Below, one piece after another: positions 46,201 through 57,270 of a DNA stretch of 64,000 nucleotides. Below the pieces are notes generated by a model that did not search any database, was not told where the DNA came from, and saw only the letters and a program-made list of their open reading frames with translations. The position numbers and the translations under genes are program-made. Each line of letters begins with the position of its first letter. The stretch's first letter is position 1. Source of the DNA: Nepenthes gracilis (taxonomy: Eukaryota; Streptophyta; Magnoliopsida; Caryophyllales; Nepenthaceae); the NCBI GenBank assembly GCA_033239525.1, contig BSYO01000024.1:9261991-9325990 (forward strand). Direction: 5' to 3'.

Positions 46201-47763
46201 CAAGATAGGCTTGGCACTCATCTTGCATCAAATTATATGCATGCAATAGGAGATTACACATGTTAACTCTTTGCTTATGCATCCTTGAAACTCATAGTGT
46301 TGAAATACAGGAATAAAAAAATATACCCTCTCATAAAAACTATCTATAATCATGTGATAACACATCTTTCAACTCATCCTTGAAATAACATCATAAGCAC
46401 TCATTTCTAACAAAATTAAACCTATGGATATCTTGAATCTATTTACCCAAATGAAACATGTATAGTACGAGATATCTACTACCAAAGATTTACCCACCAA
46501 AGTAGATATCACTATCTTATAGTGCAATATTCTAGGTGGGTCATGTAAATAACAAATAAATTTAGGAATCACAAAGAAATGTATAGACATTGAAACAATC
46601 AATGCATGTGTTGAAGGCTCAAAGATTAACATATCGCCTTCAACAATTTATGGGGAAGCTTAAGCATCTTTAGCAGTCACTCCATAAGTCCTTCCCCTCA
46701 CACTCGGTGTCCAGTCCGCTTGCATTATTGGGCAAGGGAACTCCTTAATTGCATACTCACTTGACCACAAGTAAATCAAGTTCTAATCTATTTGTACCAC
46801 AGTCACATTCTATGAAACATTCTGCAATGTTCACACATTGCCTTTGATTGTGATTGTTGTCTAACTAGTGCTCGTTGTACTTCAGTAGACATTCCCATTC
46901 CCTTATCATGGGATTTAGATCTCTTGTGAGACCCTTCTGATCTTGATCTCTAACTTCCTTGGCTACCATTTTTTTCACAAAAAAAAAAAAAGGCTCTAGC
47001 TAGGTCTTACTCAATGAGCAATGCCCGATCAAACACTTCTCTATAAATCCTCAGATGTAGCGGCTCCAATGGTCTTCTGATCATAACTTCAAAGACTTGA
47101 AAAACTTTTCCTACCCTTCTCATCTCATCCATCACCAAATGCATGGTAAATTGAGCCAACTTTATAAATTTGATGTTATACTTTGAAATCTACAATTTCC
47201 TTCTCTTAGCATTGAGAATTTGTCCTCCTTTTACTTGCGGAGGCTTGCCAAAAATTATTTGTCAAAAAATGCCGCCATGAACATCTCCCATGAAACATGG
47301 GTGTTCTCCAGGCTCAAAAGCCTCTTCTTCATAGCTCACCAATGGCCAACCTTACCATATAACTTTTAGGTAGCAAATTAACTTTCTAATCCTTAGAATA
47401 GTTAACAACCTCAAACACCTTCTCTATTATATGAATTCATATCTCAATCTTCATCAGATCCGAATCCCTAAGAACACTACAACTCATCCACTTTTAAATC
47501 GATCCTATGCGATCATTTCTCCTTATGGATTTCTACTTTGCACTGTGTCCTATCATTGTGCCATTTGATCCACAACATCTGCCATTTTTGCCATGATGAT
47601 AAAATAATATTCTTCTCTACTAGACCAAGTATCATCTTAACCTTTTGACATTCTGTATTTATCATGCCACAAATTACAAAGTTTATCTTTTTTATATTAT
47701 TTAAAATGTTTTCCTTTTGACCTGCTTTAGTGCTATAAGTTGTCATGACCCCATTCCAAAACA
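43290..47763 (-). pseudogene. Gypsy element E gag-pol (Tekay/Del-like), heavily decayed
   Basis: Minus strand, from high to low coordinate. Gag region about 46900-47760 is poorly readable. Protease about 46369-46632 (FVIPKFICYLHDPPRI, SAYDVISRM). RT about 45757-45951 ([20 protein letters not shown], then [18 protein letters not shown]). The RT catalytic box near 45590-45605 lost a base (VFI.DILIYL). RNase H 45021-45296 (FRWDDECERIFRELKGHL). Integrase about 43800-44800, for example LLVEFVYNNNYQ near 43940 and YGRRCRSLINWKAIG near 43870. The domain order PR-RT-RH-IN defines Ty3/Gypsy. Many frameshifts, stops and small deletions. It gives no intact ORF above 160 codons. Confidence 0.78.
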
Positions 47764-47836
47764 TTTATATAACAATATCATAAAGTATTAACCAAAATCA
47801 AGTTGAGATGCCATTAGTTAATCCTATAATTAACTT

Positions 47837-47879
<43 letters not shown>

Positions 47880-48014
47880 CATCCTAGGATTTGGCTAAAC
47901 TCTTCTTGTTTGACCCTATGATCAATATATCTGCTAGATTACAAAAATACATGATGGAAATTAGCTACAACTATAAGACCAACATCATCATCATACAGAC
48001 TAGAATTTGAGGAC
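47764..48014 (-). repeat. 5' LTR of Gypsy element E, 3' end only
   Basis: It matches 30901-31150 until about 48014, where similarity stops, so this LTR is truncated. Contains a (TA)n run at 47837-47876. The PBS expected just below 47764 is very weak (TGGGGTCATGAC on minus at about 47744-47755). Confidence 0.6.
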
Positions 48015-48206
48015 CATCATATGCTTATGTGTCCCTCATACTTGGATGAGGTCCAAATTTCAGATACCAACGCATTGCTCATGTGCCTACTCGGCACCAA
48101 CCGCCATAATTTGATACTTAGCTCCTTACTCAAATCCAAAGACATCTCAATATTATATACAAGATATAATGAACATGTGTTTTCATTACTTATATATTTT
48201 AAGTCA
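48015..48206. other. Unassigned sequence between element E and AT-rich repeat copy 2
   Basis: No ORF of interest and no match seen to other parts of the window. Confidence 0.4.
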
Positions 48207-49021
48207 ACCCAATGTTGGTGTAAAATTTTTCAAAACAGATATACAATCTGCATAAATTTGCGGTGGGGTTCGTAATTGTGAGAAAACAAGTTAGTATCAG
48301 ATATTTTTTTTATATTATACAAAATAGTTTCTAAAATTATAGTTAAATATAATATTAATAAATATTCTATTTTTAATAATTTAAATATTTTTAAAATTAT
48401 TTTTTAAAATTTTATATTTATATCAATTATTGTATTATACAACAAAAATCATAATCATATCAATACATTACAAAATTGTCAATAAATGACAATAAATTAC
48501 CCAATAGTAGATTTTGTGTTGTGAAATGTGTACATGTAAGTTTATTATGGCAAAATAAAATATTTTTTAAAAAAATATTTAACCAATTTAATTATCTTTC
48601 AATAGGCATCTATAATCGATTCAACCATTATAATATTTCCATTAATAAAGATTATTAAACTATAATAGAAAGGATCACAGTATCTAACATCTGGTAAGTA
48701 GAGTTTTATTATATTGTACAATCGATCTTCATCTTTTTGTAGCTGAATTCATTCTATCAACATAGCATCCTCAATTATTATTCCCCAAACAGAAATTGTT
48801 CTAATAAATAAAACATTATTTTTTAATTTCTTCATATAATGAGAAATATTTATATAATATCTTTGACACAAAAATTAATAATATAATATAAATAATTTGT
48901 TTGAAATAATTCACCTTTCAAAAGTAAATAAAATTAAGATTTAAATAAAAATAGTATCATTATTATTTGAACAATTATCGAAAGTTATAAAAAAATATAT
49001 TAAATATTTCATATTTATTTA
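48207..49021 (+). repeat. AT-rich dispersed repeat, copy 2, left part
   Basis: Aligns with copy 1 (8757-9022, then 13420 onward) block by block and in the same orientation. Cut at 49021 by solo LTR F and resumes at 50266. Confidence 0.6.
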
Positions 49022-49250
49022 TGATGCGTTCCTAGATCAAAATTATTGAATGAATTAGGAAGTCACTTGATCTTCTTGGGAGGTTAAAGTGGGTCTAATT
49101 CTTGTTATTTTAAATTTGAATTACACATACCATAATTAATGAATAAGAAGTCAGAGAATGATAGGACTCGCTCCCTGATATGTTATCTAATATTCAAGTT
49201 ATAAATCTTTTTCAAAAGATAGGAGAAGTGAATAATGTATAAATGTATGT

Positions 49251-49634
49251 TTTAGGGAATTAAATGTTAGTAGAGGGTTAGGCTTTAATGACTGCGCTCA
49301 GTTGGGGGGCAACTTAAAGATAGAGGATTGAGTTCTGATGAGTGCGCTCGGTTGGGGAGCGGTTTCGACACGAAGGATCATGTTTCGATGAATGCGTTCG
49401 ATTGGAAAGCGGTTTGAAGATAGATGACTAAACGTTGATAAGTGTGTTCGGTTGGGGAGCGATTTGAAGACGGAAGATTGAGTTCTGATGAGTGCGTTTG
49501 CTTAGGGAGTGGCTTGGAGACGCAAGACTGTGCTCCAATGAGTGCACTTGGTTGGGGAATATCTTTGAGATGGAGGTTTGAGTTCCGATAAATGCGCTCA
49601 TAGGCTAAGTGGTCTAAGAGAGAGTTCTTTGATC
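49251..49634 (-). repeat. 50-bp tandem array in strict register (six full units and two partial)
   Basis: The GTTGGGGAGC-type anchor occurs at 49301, 49351, 49401, 49451, 49501, 49551 and (degenerate) 49601, exactly 50 bp apart with no indel. Each unit has GATGAGTGCGCTCG-type and TTTGAAGA-type words. Units differ by point changes. 50 is not a multiple of 3, so it is not a coding repeat. Confidence 0.97.
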
Positions 49635-49693
49635 TTTCCAAGATGTTTGTGCGCCAGAATTGTTCGATCCCTCTTCCCGCAAGGGTGAAGGGG

Positions 49694-49701
49694 TATTTAT
49701 A
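49694..49701 (-). promoter_or_regulatory. LTR F TATA box
   Basis: Minus-strand TATAAATA followed by CCCC, about 60 bp upstream of the array in transcription direction. Same layout as in the LTR at 3142. Confidence 0.6.
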
Positions 49702-50265
49702 GATTTGGAGTCGGTGCAGCCTTCTTGAATAATGTTGACTATCATGGCAGATCTGCTGAGTTGTCTCTACGATCATGCAAGGGCGCATATGACAATCATG
49801 GCCATTAGGGGGCATTCCTTCCTTTTCAAGACGATACTGGAGGTTGCTGCATAGCAATTACCTTTCTGGGAGATTTGTTAAATCGTAACTGCCATCCTAA
49901 TATGATGTGTAATCAAGGGCAACATTCTATGAATATTTGTTGAGCTGTTAGGGTAGCTATCATAGTTGCGTTATGGCAAGTTCAATGTGCACTGCATTGT
50001 TGGAGTGTCAGCAGTTGTGTAGGAGTGGCAACTACGGGCGTGACAATGCACAACTCTAATCGCTTGCTACTCGTTGAACAACTCCAGGTCATCCCACCTT
50101 GGTCATCCGTATCACTGCCTAGGCCTTTAATCTGTCCGTCCATGTGATAGGCCACTGGCATTTGAGCTTTCCTCTTGCTGAAGCCTTGCTTCCTTGGCCT
50201 TGAGTGAAGATCTGCTGGGTCGCTGCCTTCTCAGAGCCCAGCCCTAGGATCTGTTGGACCCATCA

Positions 50266-51175
50266 ATTTATAATAATATTTATTATTTTAAAAATTATAA
50301 AATTAGTGTATGAGTACTCAAAAATTTTAAAACTAATAATTTTTTACAATTTGTGATTTTTAGAAATTTAATGTGTATTAATACAATTATGATGTATATA
50401 ATTATGCAATAGCCATACATATTAGTTAAAGAAATATTAAATTTTATTTAAATTAATTTTAAAATTAATTCTTATTTTAATTATAAAAAAGATAAATAGT
50501 ATAACCTTTAATAATATATCATTGGGATTTTTTTATGTACCTTGGTTGTATGTATTTCTATACTTACATTTTAAATTTATAGTCTTCCCCTATAAGAAAA
50601 AACGGTCTCTAAGTAAATTATATATTCTTTTAATCCTCCTAGATTTAATCTTTAATTGTACTGAAAAATCTCTAGTCGTTCACTGCCAAAAAATATTAGT
50701 TCATTTTGAGTTGAAGATAATTATTATTTTTAGTATTTTTTATGTATCACTTTAGGTATCAAGTACATTTAAAACTTTTATAAGTATTATCTTTTTATTA
50801 TTTTTTACAAATAGTTTTGTTAACTAATTTAATTTAAAAAATTAACATACAATATTAAAATGTTTTTTACGAGGCTTTCAGAACTAGAAGTAATAATATA
50901 TACAATAAATTATAATTTTGATACTTTAAAATTACTATTAGTATGTTGTGTAGTTTGTATGAGAGTGTTTGAATAATTTTTTATATTTTTTTACTATCAA
51001 AATTAGAAACATTTTGTGCCATAATTAATAATGAAGTTACAAAACAAAAATAAAAATATATAATATATATATATATATAATTAATAAAATAATATAATTA
51101 TATCATTATTATACAGTCACTTATTGTATAAAAATAAAAGGGTAGAAAGTCAAGTAGACCACTGTCCCATGTCAA
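50266..51175 (+). repeat. AT-rich dispersed repeat, copy 2, right part
   Basis: Aligns with 13900-14437: shared TTAATTTTAAAATTAATTCT, CAAGTA-TTTAAAACTTTTATAAGTATTAT and AATTACTATTAGTATGTTGTGTAG blocks. It runs to about 51060, then (TA)n, and stops before the LTR of H. Confidence 0.6.
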
Positions 51176-52665
51176 TGTAATATCGTAGACCCCATTTAAA
51201 TTATTTTAATATTTATTATAATTTTAAATAATTTAGACGCGTCATAAATTAATTTAATATTATGAAATTGTGAAAGGGTTATCAAAATTTGTGACTTGAC
51301 ACTTGACGCGCATCCAAGAGGTATCCGATGGATATATATATATAAAGAGAGAAATGAAAACTATGGTAGAAAATCGTGGTTGGTTTTTGGAATGGGTGAA
51401 AATTAAAAGGATGGTTTTGAGTGGCGCAATAGAACAACCAAAAGAAAGAAAGGAAAGAAAAAGGAAAAAAAAAGAGGAGAAGAAAGGAAGGAAGAAAGAG
51501 TACAATGAGAGAGTAGGTGCGTGCACTGTAAGTCATGCAAGGAAGGAGGGAAGAAGAGGTGGTCGACGACAATGATGTGCGGTGAGGAGGCAACGTGCTA
51601 GTGGTCGGTGTTGGTATAAGTGAAGCAGCAATGTGCGACAAAGGCTGAGCAGAGAGAGAGAGAGAGAAAGGGGGAGTGATGCAGGCAGAGTGCGGCAATG
51701 AATAGGGCGAATGCTAGATTCGGTAGCTTGGAGATCCTTTCTTTAAATTTGTGGAGTATAAGGTCGAGGTAAGTATTTGTAGCCCCTATTCTTGATCTGA
51801 TTTAATATCTGATATATTTTGGATACTATTTAAATATGCATGTATTTTTATATACTTGATATGTTTATTCTAGACATACATGTGTGGCTCATTGGCTGAT
51901 TGGGGGTTTCTGTTATAGGCTTTATAATTTTGGAGGGCTTACTATTTTTTTAAAAGCCTAAAAAATTTATTGGATGTTGTATATATTTATGTCAGTGTGT
52001 GTATACGAAAATATGTACGAAACTTGTATAAGCCGTGCATTTTCTTATGCACGTATTGGGTTGTGGTTACTACATTTGAATTTGGATATTCTGGTTAGCT
52101 CCCAATGGGGAGATAATTATTATTTAAAAATTTCTTTTTGCCTGCAGAAAAAATTTGGAGTAATGATCCTTCCCATTTGGATGATTTAATTTGACCTTAT
52201 AATATGTTCAAACGTCCTAACATATATGACAATTTTAAGAATTTTATCAAAAGTTGTGAGTGGCAAAATATAATGAGCAACTTACCTATAGGAGACAGAG
52301 TAGATATGCGAGGTTCCAGGTATAAAAATATAATAAAGATGAGGTAATCTATATGCTAATGATCAATACTATACTTATGGGATGAATAAATATGTGTATC
52401 GAAAGAAAAATTGAGAAGATAAATCGGGCTGTAGACTGCTAAAGCGCTGCTAGTAGATTGCACATGCTGTGCGCTCGAGTGCAGGCTCCAGCGCAAAATG
52501 CAGTGGGGCAAGTAGCAGGCCGTGCCTACTGCACGCTTGGGCTAAGCTCGAGTGCCAAAAACCAATAGCTCCCCCGCCCGCTGAGCGCCTGTGTGCGCTT
52601 GAGTGCAGGCTGGCAGCGGGGCCGCCCTCGCCACTCGCTGGCCTGCCGCTCGAGCCCTCGACGAT

Positions 52666-52672
52666 TATAAAT
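52666..52672 (+). promoter_or_regulatory. TATA box of LTR A
   Basis: TATAAAT just after the CTCGAG-rich island, before the purine-rich leader (GAGAGAGAGAG at 52722). In LTR B the equivalent is TATTTATAG at 58792. Confidence 0.5.
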
Positions 52673-53941
52673 GCCCGACCTGCTTCGTGTTTTCTCATTT
52701 CCTACGAACCAAACCCTTCTAGAGAGAGAGAGAGCACCGATTCTAGAGAGAGGAAGGAAGAGATCGAGCCTGTGGAGTCTGAATCTGTCAAAGAGCTAGT
52801 TATAAAGGTGATAGTACGCGCCGAGGCAAGTGTTTTCATACTCATTTCTCATTCTCTTTCGATATTTTGCTTGATTTTATTGGGTATTTTTGTGCCGATA
52901 CCGCTATGAATGTTAGAATCATTAAACCCAAGACTAATGACCAAGGAATATATAGTTAATTGTTTGAATCGTTATCCGATTCACCGGTCTTGTTCCACCA
53001 AAACCCTAACAGACGAAATTGGGGATTTTCTGTTTCCCTTTCGCGTATCATAAAATTGACTCCAAAATGTGAATCCTCACGTTCCAAATGTGTATATACA
53101 TTGGCCGCGCGATCGATTTTGCACATCTCGACCCGTTCGGGCGTCCAAACCCTCTAAATGAACCTTGACACTGTTCATCCGAAAATGAATGGAAAAATTG
53201 CATGCTTCCACCTTTGTATTATGTTGAATCGAGTTCAAAATATGAATTATCATGTTCCAATTGTGCATACGTATCAACTGGACGCCCGATCTTGCAAGTA
53301 TTAGACCATTTGTGGCGTTCGGATGCTCTAAAATAGGCTTGACACTGTTCACTCGGAATGAAATGGGAATTTTACATGTCTTGCCATCGTTTAATTGTGA
53401 TGAAAGTGATGTCTAATTGCTTAAATATAACATAAGCTCCGAAAATGTGTATCCATGTGCCGGAAGCAAAGGAAAAGAGTCCTGAAGGCTTCTAAGTCGA
53501 TATTTGACTAATGAAGGTAAGAAATTCCAAATTCCCTCGTGAACCTGGTTTGAATTGCAAAAAGGGATTGTGTCCCACAAGAAGATGAGAACCGAGCAAG
53601 TAAGTGGACGGGAATCCACAAATGCTATGTGATGCAATGATCTCTTATGTGGAGATATGTGTGGATTTGGTCTCCCGAATGGAGACATGTGATGGGAATG
53701 TGATTTTTCGATAATATATATGGCAAATGGTGAGTTCCCCTCCAAAGGATTAAAACAAATCTTAAAAGTAGGACTATGGATCATAGGGGTAGTACCCTCT
53801 AGCTCACCATGTACATCACGGGGAGAACCCAAGGAATACTCCGACCGTTCCTGTCGACGGGTGATGTTCAGGGTACGTTTTAGGATGCTATTGTGAAAGA
53901 ACGAGGATTGCCCTGGTCCCCGGGGGATATAGGGCGATTGA

Positions 53942-54073
53942 GATGGTCGAGTGCTGCAGGCCTAAAATGTAGCCGATGGTCGAGTGCTGCAGACCTAAAA
54001 TGTAGCCAATGGTCGAGTGCTGCAGACTTAAAATGTAGCCGATGGTCGAGTACTGCAAACCTAAAATGTATCC
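53942..54073 (+). repeat. Four 33-bp tandem repeats in LTR A
   Basis: GATGGTCGAGTGCTGCAG starts at 53942, 53975, 54008 and 54041, exactly 33 bp apart, each followed by CCTAAAATGTA-type sequence. It reads as 11-residue repeats, but it lies in LTR non-coding DNA. Confidence 0.95.
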
Positions 54074-55313
54074 GACCTTAGAATGTGTGGCAGACACATT
54101 CATTTCCTCATCCTCTCACATCGTTGGTTAGTACGACCTATTAGTCCGGATCCGCAAAGATAATGTAAATGATGAAAATGAATAATGTGTAACCGATACA
54201 ACATGGTGAATCTAATGATCCCAGATGTCCCCTGTTTCCTTTCATGATTCATGATTGTGAGAATACATGTTTCCTCCCCTTTCAATTATTGCTTTTACTA
54301 TTATCTATGATAGTTAGTGATATGATTATATTTATTGAGCTGTACGCTCACTCTTGCTGTTTTTTCTTTCATATGAGAACACTTAGCCAGTACCGGATAG
54401 TTAAAGCAAGGAGAGGGACTTGCTTAAAGGAATTAGTTGGATGTCAAAGGCTTGAAGATTTGATCATGTTTTATTGTAATAGAATGTAAACAGCCATTTA
54501 TGGATGAATGTGGCTTGTTACTACATGATGGTTTCGTTATGCTTCTGCATGTATTGACAATTTAGTTACACTTTCGCATTTATATTAATATTTTGGACTT
54601 TGTTTATTAGATGGCATCTCTTTAGACCCAACATGGTAGATAGGAGTATTATGTTGGAGCCATGGATGGTATGTCGATTGTGATCATGTGTATTGTGCTG
54701 TAGGCCAAATGTTGATTATTGGGTAGATGTGTGCTTGTACAGGTTAGTATTGAGCAGGTTGTATTTTTTATTTTCGTCCAGTTGCAGAGGGGACTCTACC
54801 AAAAATTCTATAGAATTCATAATTGTTAATTATGGACCTTGGTTATATTACCATTGACGGTGGTTATTCCAGAGAAATAATCCAGTCCGTCACAACATAG
54901 ATGGCCAAGCATACTGACTTAATTTGTATTTGATATGGCCTAAGGTTATTGAGAATATGTGTAACAATTCTTCAAACTAGTTTTTAAATAATTAGAATTT
55001 AAATTTGGTGCATGATTTATATTTTTATATATATTTATACTTGACTTGAAATTTGGATTTGGATTTGATATTTGCCATTTTTTTCCCACAGATCAGTTTT
55101 AGTATATCTCGTACGAATAATTTTAATTATTTGTTTTAATCCGAACGTTTGGACAAATTATTGCAGTGTTGCTTCGACTTCTGTACATACTATTGGATCG
55201 TCCGGTTATTGGACTTTACCTTGGATCACGAGTTGATCAGGCCATGGACTAGGATTTGGACTTGGATTGGATTTTAAATTCACTATTTGCTTATTATAAT
55301 TGATCTGAATCAC

Positions 55314-55316
<3 letters not shown>

Positions 55317-55352
<36 letters not shown>
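55317..55352 (+). repeat. (ATT)n microsatellite
   Basis: About 12 ATT units in the distal part of the H 5' LTR. Confidence 0.95.
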
Positions 55353-55354
<2 letters not shown>

Positions 55355-56012
55355 CGATGAGGACTGTTTTCTGATAGAACATTTATTTTGAATTTGTATA
55401 TTTGATTTGAGTACAAGACTACTATTAGATTTTGGATCTTTGATTTCTATTAGATTTATTCTATTGACGATTTGGATTTATTTCGTTATCTAACTAAATA
55501 TTTATCTATTTGACTCTTCTTCTAATTTATTGGACTTATTTGTTTAGTTATGATACTTGTTGAGTATCAAACTTATATCTTCTTTATCCCTTTAGAGTAG
55601 AGGCTCTGCCTCATTGTAAGAGTAGAACGAGTTTTGGCGTAGCACCATACACCTCTACTGAGTGTTATATTCTTAGATTTTGATATCATCGACTATATAT
55701 TGGGTCATGGATAGATTTTACTTGATCTGTCCTAGAATATTGGAGTCGATCGTACGTGGGCCTTAGTACTATATATTGAGAATTTGTTGGGTTCATTTCT
55801 TTATGTGGATAAGTTCTTTTTATTTCGTTATCTCATTACAACTATATGTAGAGCAGGTCACATTTATTGTTTGATGAGATCCTGTGTAAATTTTGATTTG
55901 TTGAGTCTTATATATTTAGTTTGTCGTACCCGAATTTGAAATTTATAAGAATTATAATTAAAATATAATTAATTATTTAATTGACCTGTTTTATTTGGGT
56001 TCATAATAGAAA

Positions 56013-56024
56013 TGGTGTTAGAGA
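56013..56024 (+). other. Decayed primer binding site of H
   Basis: TGGTGTTAGAGA resembles TGGTATCAGAGC (initiator Met-tRNA) at the position expected between LTR and gag. Confidence 0.5.
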
Positions 56025-56111
56025 AGAGTTATAATGGGAAGTATTTTAGGTCAATTTTGGATTAATTTTGAAAAGATTGTTAATTAAATCTTTGTATGAT
56101 AGGTAGATATT

Positions 56112-57270
56112 ATGGTGAACTCTAGAGATTTTAGGAGATCGTATTCAAGCCAAAAAGATATTAGGAGTAGAAGATCAACTTCGAGCCAGGGTAAGACCAG
56201 AAGTATAAGGTCAGTGGCAAGCCATAAAGAGGCCAGAAGCAGGAGATCAGCCTCAGGTCATGGAAACTATTATACTGCCATGATGGTTTGCATGAGCAAT
56301 GTGATGGACTGGATGATCCAATGATAGGATAGGAAATGGCTACTTTCAGGAGGATGGCCGAGTAAGGTCAAGGTCAGATGTCATACGATCAGTTTAGAAG
56401 CGAGCATGTTTTGAAAATATTGGGAGAGTCTGATCTGATTAAGGTGGAAAGCCGGTTAAAGAAGTTAAAAGTGGTATTTAAAGTTATCAATTGCCCTGAA
56501 GATGATAAATTGAGATTTGCTGCCTACAAATTGGATGACAAGGCCTTGAGGTGGTGGGACTCCCAACACCATGTTTTGGGCTAGGACAATGAGAAAATTG
56601 ATTAGAAGGTTTTTTGGGAAGTATTTCTAGATAAGTTCTTCTCATCCAACATTTGGAAAATTAAAGGAGCTGAGTTTAGCCAGCTTTGGCAAGAAGACAA
56701 GTCGGTGGCAGAATACAACTTTGAATTCTTGGAGCTCTTTTAGTTTGCTTCCCATTTAATTGCTAATGAAACCCTGAGAGTTCAAAATTTTGCTCAAGGG
56801 CTACGAGACTCAATCCAAAAGCAGTTGGTACTGTTCAGATTACGATTGTATCGGGAAGCTCAAGATTGGGCCCTATTGATCGAGCAAAAAGAACTTTGGA
56901 GGAAGCATTTTAGAAGAAGCCGGAACAAAGAGACTAGAGCTCAAAATGGGGAGTTTCCCGTTGGATATCTTGCTTGATATCAGGAAGTAAAGATAATGGT
57001 AAAGCAAGTAAAGGTAAGGGAAAAACTATTGAAGTGAAGATTTCTTCCCCAAAGTTTCGGTTTATAAAGTCCGCCTACAAGTTATGTAGGAAGAATCACA
57101 CGATGAATCTGCTATTATGAGAGTGGAGCTTGCTTCAATTGCGGTGAGACAAACCATTTACTTAAGGATTGCGCGAATCCAAAGTGTTTAGAGAAGAGGC
57201 CAACGGTCCCAAGTAGAGCCTTTGCGACTTTAGCTCGAAATGTTAGGGCTAATCCCTCTATTGTATAAGG
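56112..57270 (+). pseudogene. gag: H gag remnant
   Basis: Starts MVNSRDFRRSYSSQKD with Arg/Ser-rich direct repeats (RSRRSTSSQ, RSIRSVASH, RSRRSASGH). A frameshift precedes the capsid-like region (56378-56585: KLRFAAYKLDDKALRWWDSQ; then FSQLWQEDKSVAEYNFEF). The zinc knuckle CFNCGETNHLLKDC at 57131-57172 is intact (CX2CX4HX4C). Several stops. Typical retrotransposon gag core (PF03732 type). Followed by a degraded protease. Confidence 0.8.

Larger units (their letters stand above)
49022..50265 (-). mobile_element. LTR F: solo LTR of the Tat-type Gypsy family
   Basis: Minus-strand TGATGGGTCCAACAGATCC (50265) to ...GAACGCATCA (49022). Perfect 5-bp TSD ATTTA (49017-49021 and 50266-50270). 1244 bp with TATA box and a 50-bp tandem array. 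It matches the LTR at 3142-4357 end to end. No internal sequence is present, so it formed by LTR-LTR recombination. Confidence 0.9.
52160..54897 (+). mobile_element. LTR A: Gypsy solo LTR nested in the H 5' LTR
   Basis: The end CCAGTCCGTCACAACA (54897) aligns with the end of LTR B. The leader 52735-52850 (GAATCTGTCAAAGAGCTAGT and AAGGTGATAG) matches B at 58890-58940. Start uncertain: AGTAATGATCC at 52159 resembles the B start TGTAATGATCC and gives a fitting length, but no TSD is found (TAGAT follows 54897). A GC- and CTCGAG-rich island (52465-52660) precedes a TATA box. Confidence 0.6.
51176..56008 (+). repeat. 5' LTR of H, split by LTR A
   Basis: 51176 to about 52159, then 54898 to about 56008. 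The end is inferred from the PBS at 56013 (terminal CA has decayed to TA). The leader holds a purine-rich stretch (51436-51500) and a splice-like AAGGTCGAGGTAAGTAT at about 51760, matched in the 3' LTR (AAGGTCGATGGAAGTAT). Without A it is about 2.1 kb. Confidence 0.65.

Noticed and set aside
49251..49634. CRISPR-like array
   Set aside because: Units are contiguous and all parts repeat, so there are no unique spacers. The setting is a plant LTR.
51282..51698. 138-codon minus-strand ORF, Ser/Phe/Leu-rich
   Set aside because: Reverse complement of the GA-rich leader of the H LTR. Low complexity; the 3' LTR gives a different reading.
52469..52909. 146-codon + strand ORF in LTR A
   Set aside because: GC-rich U3 plus leader of an LTR; not conserved in LTR B.
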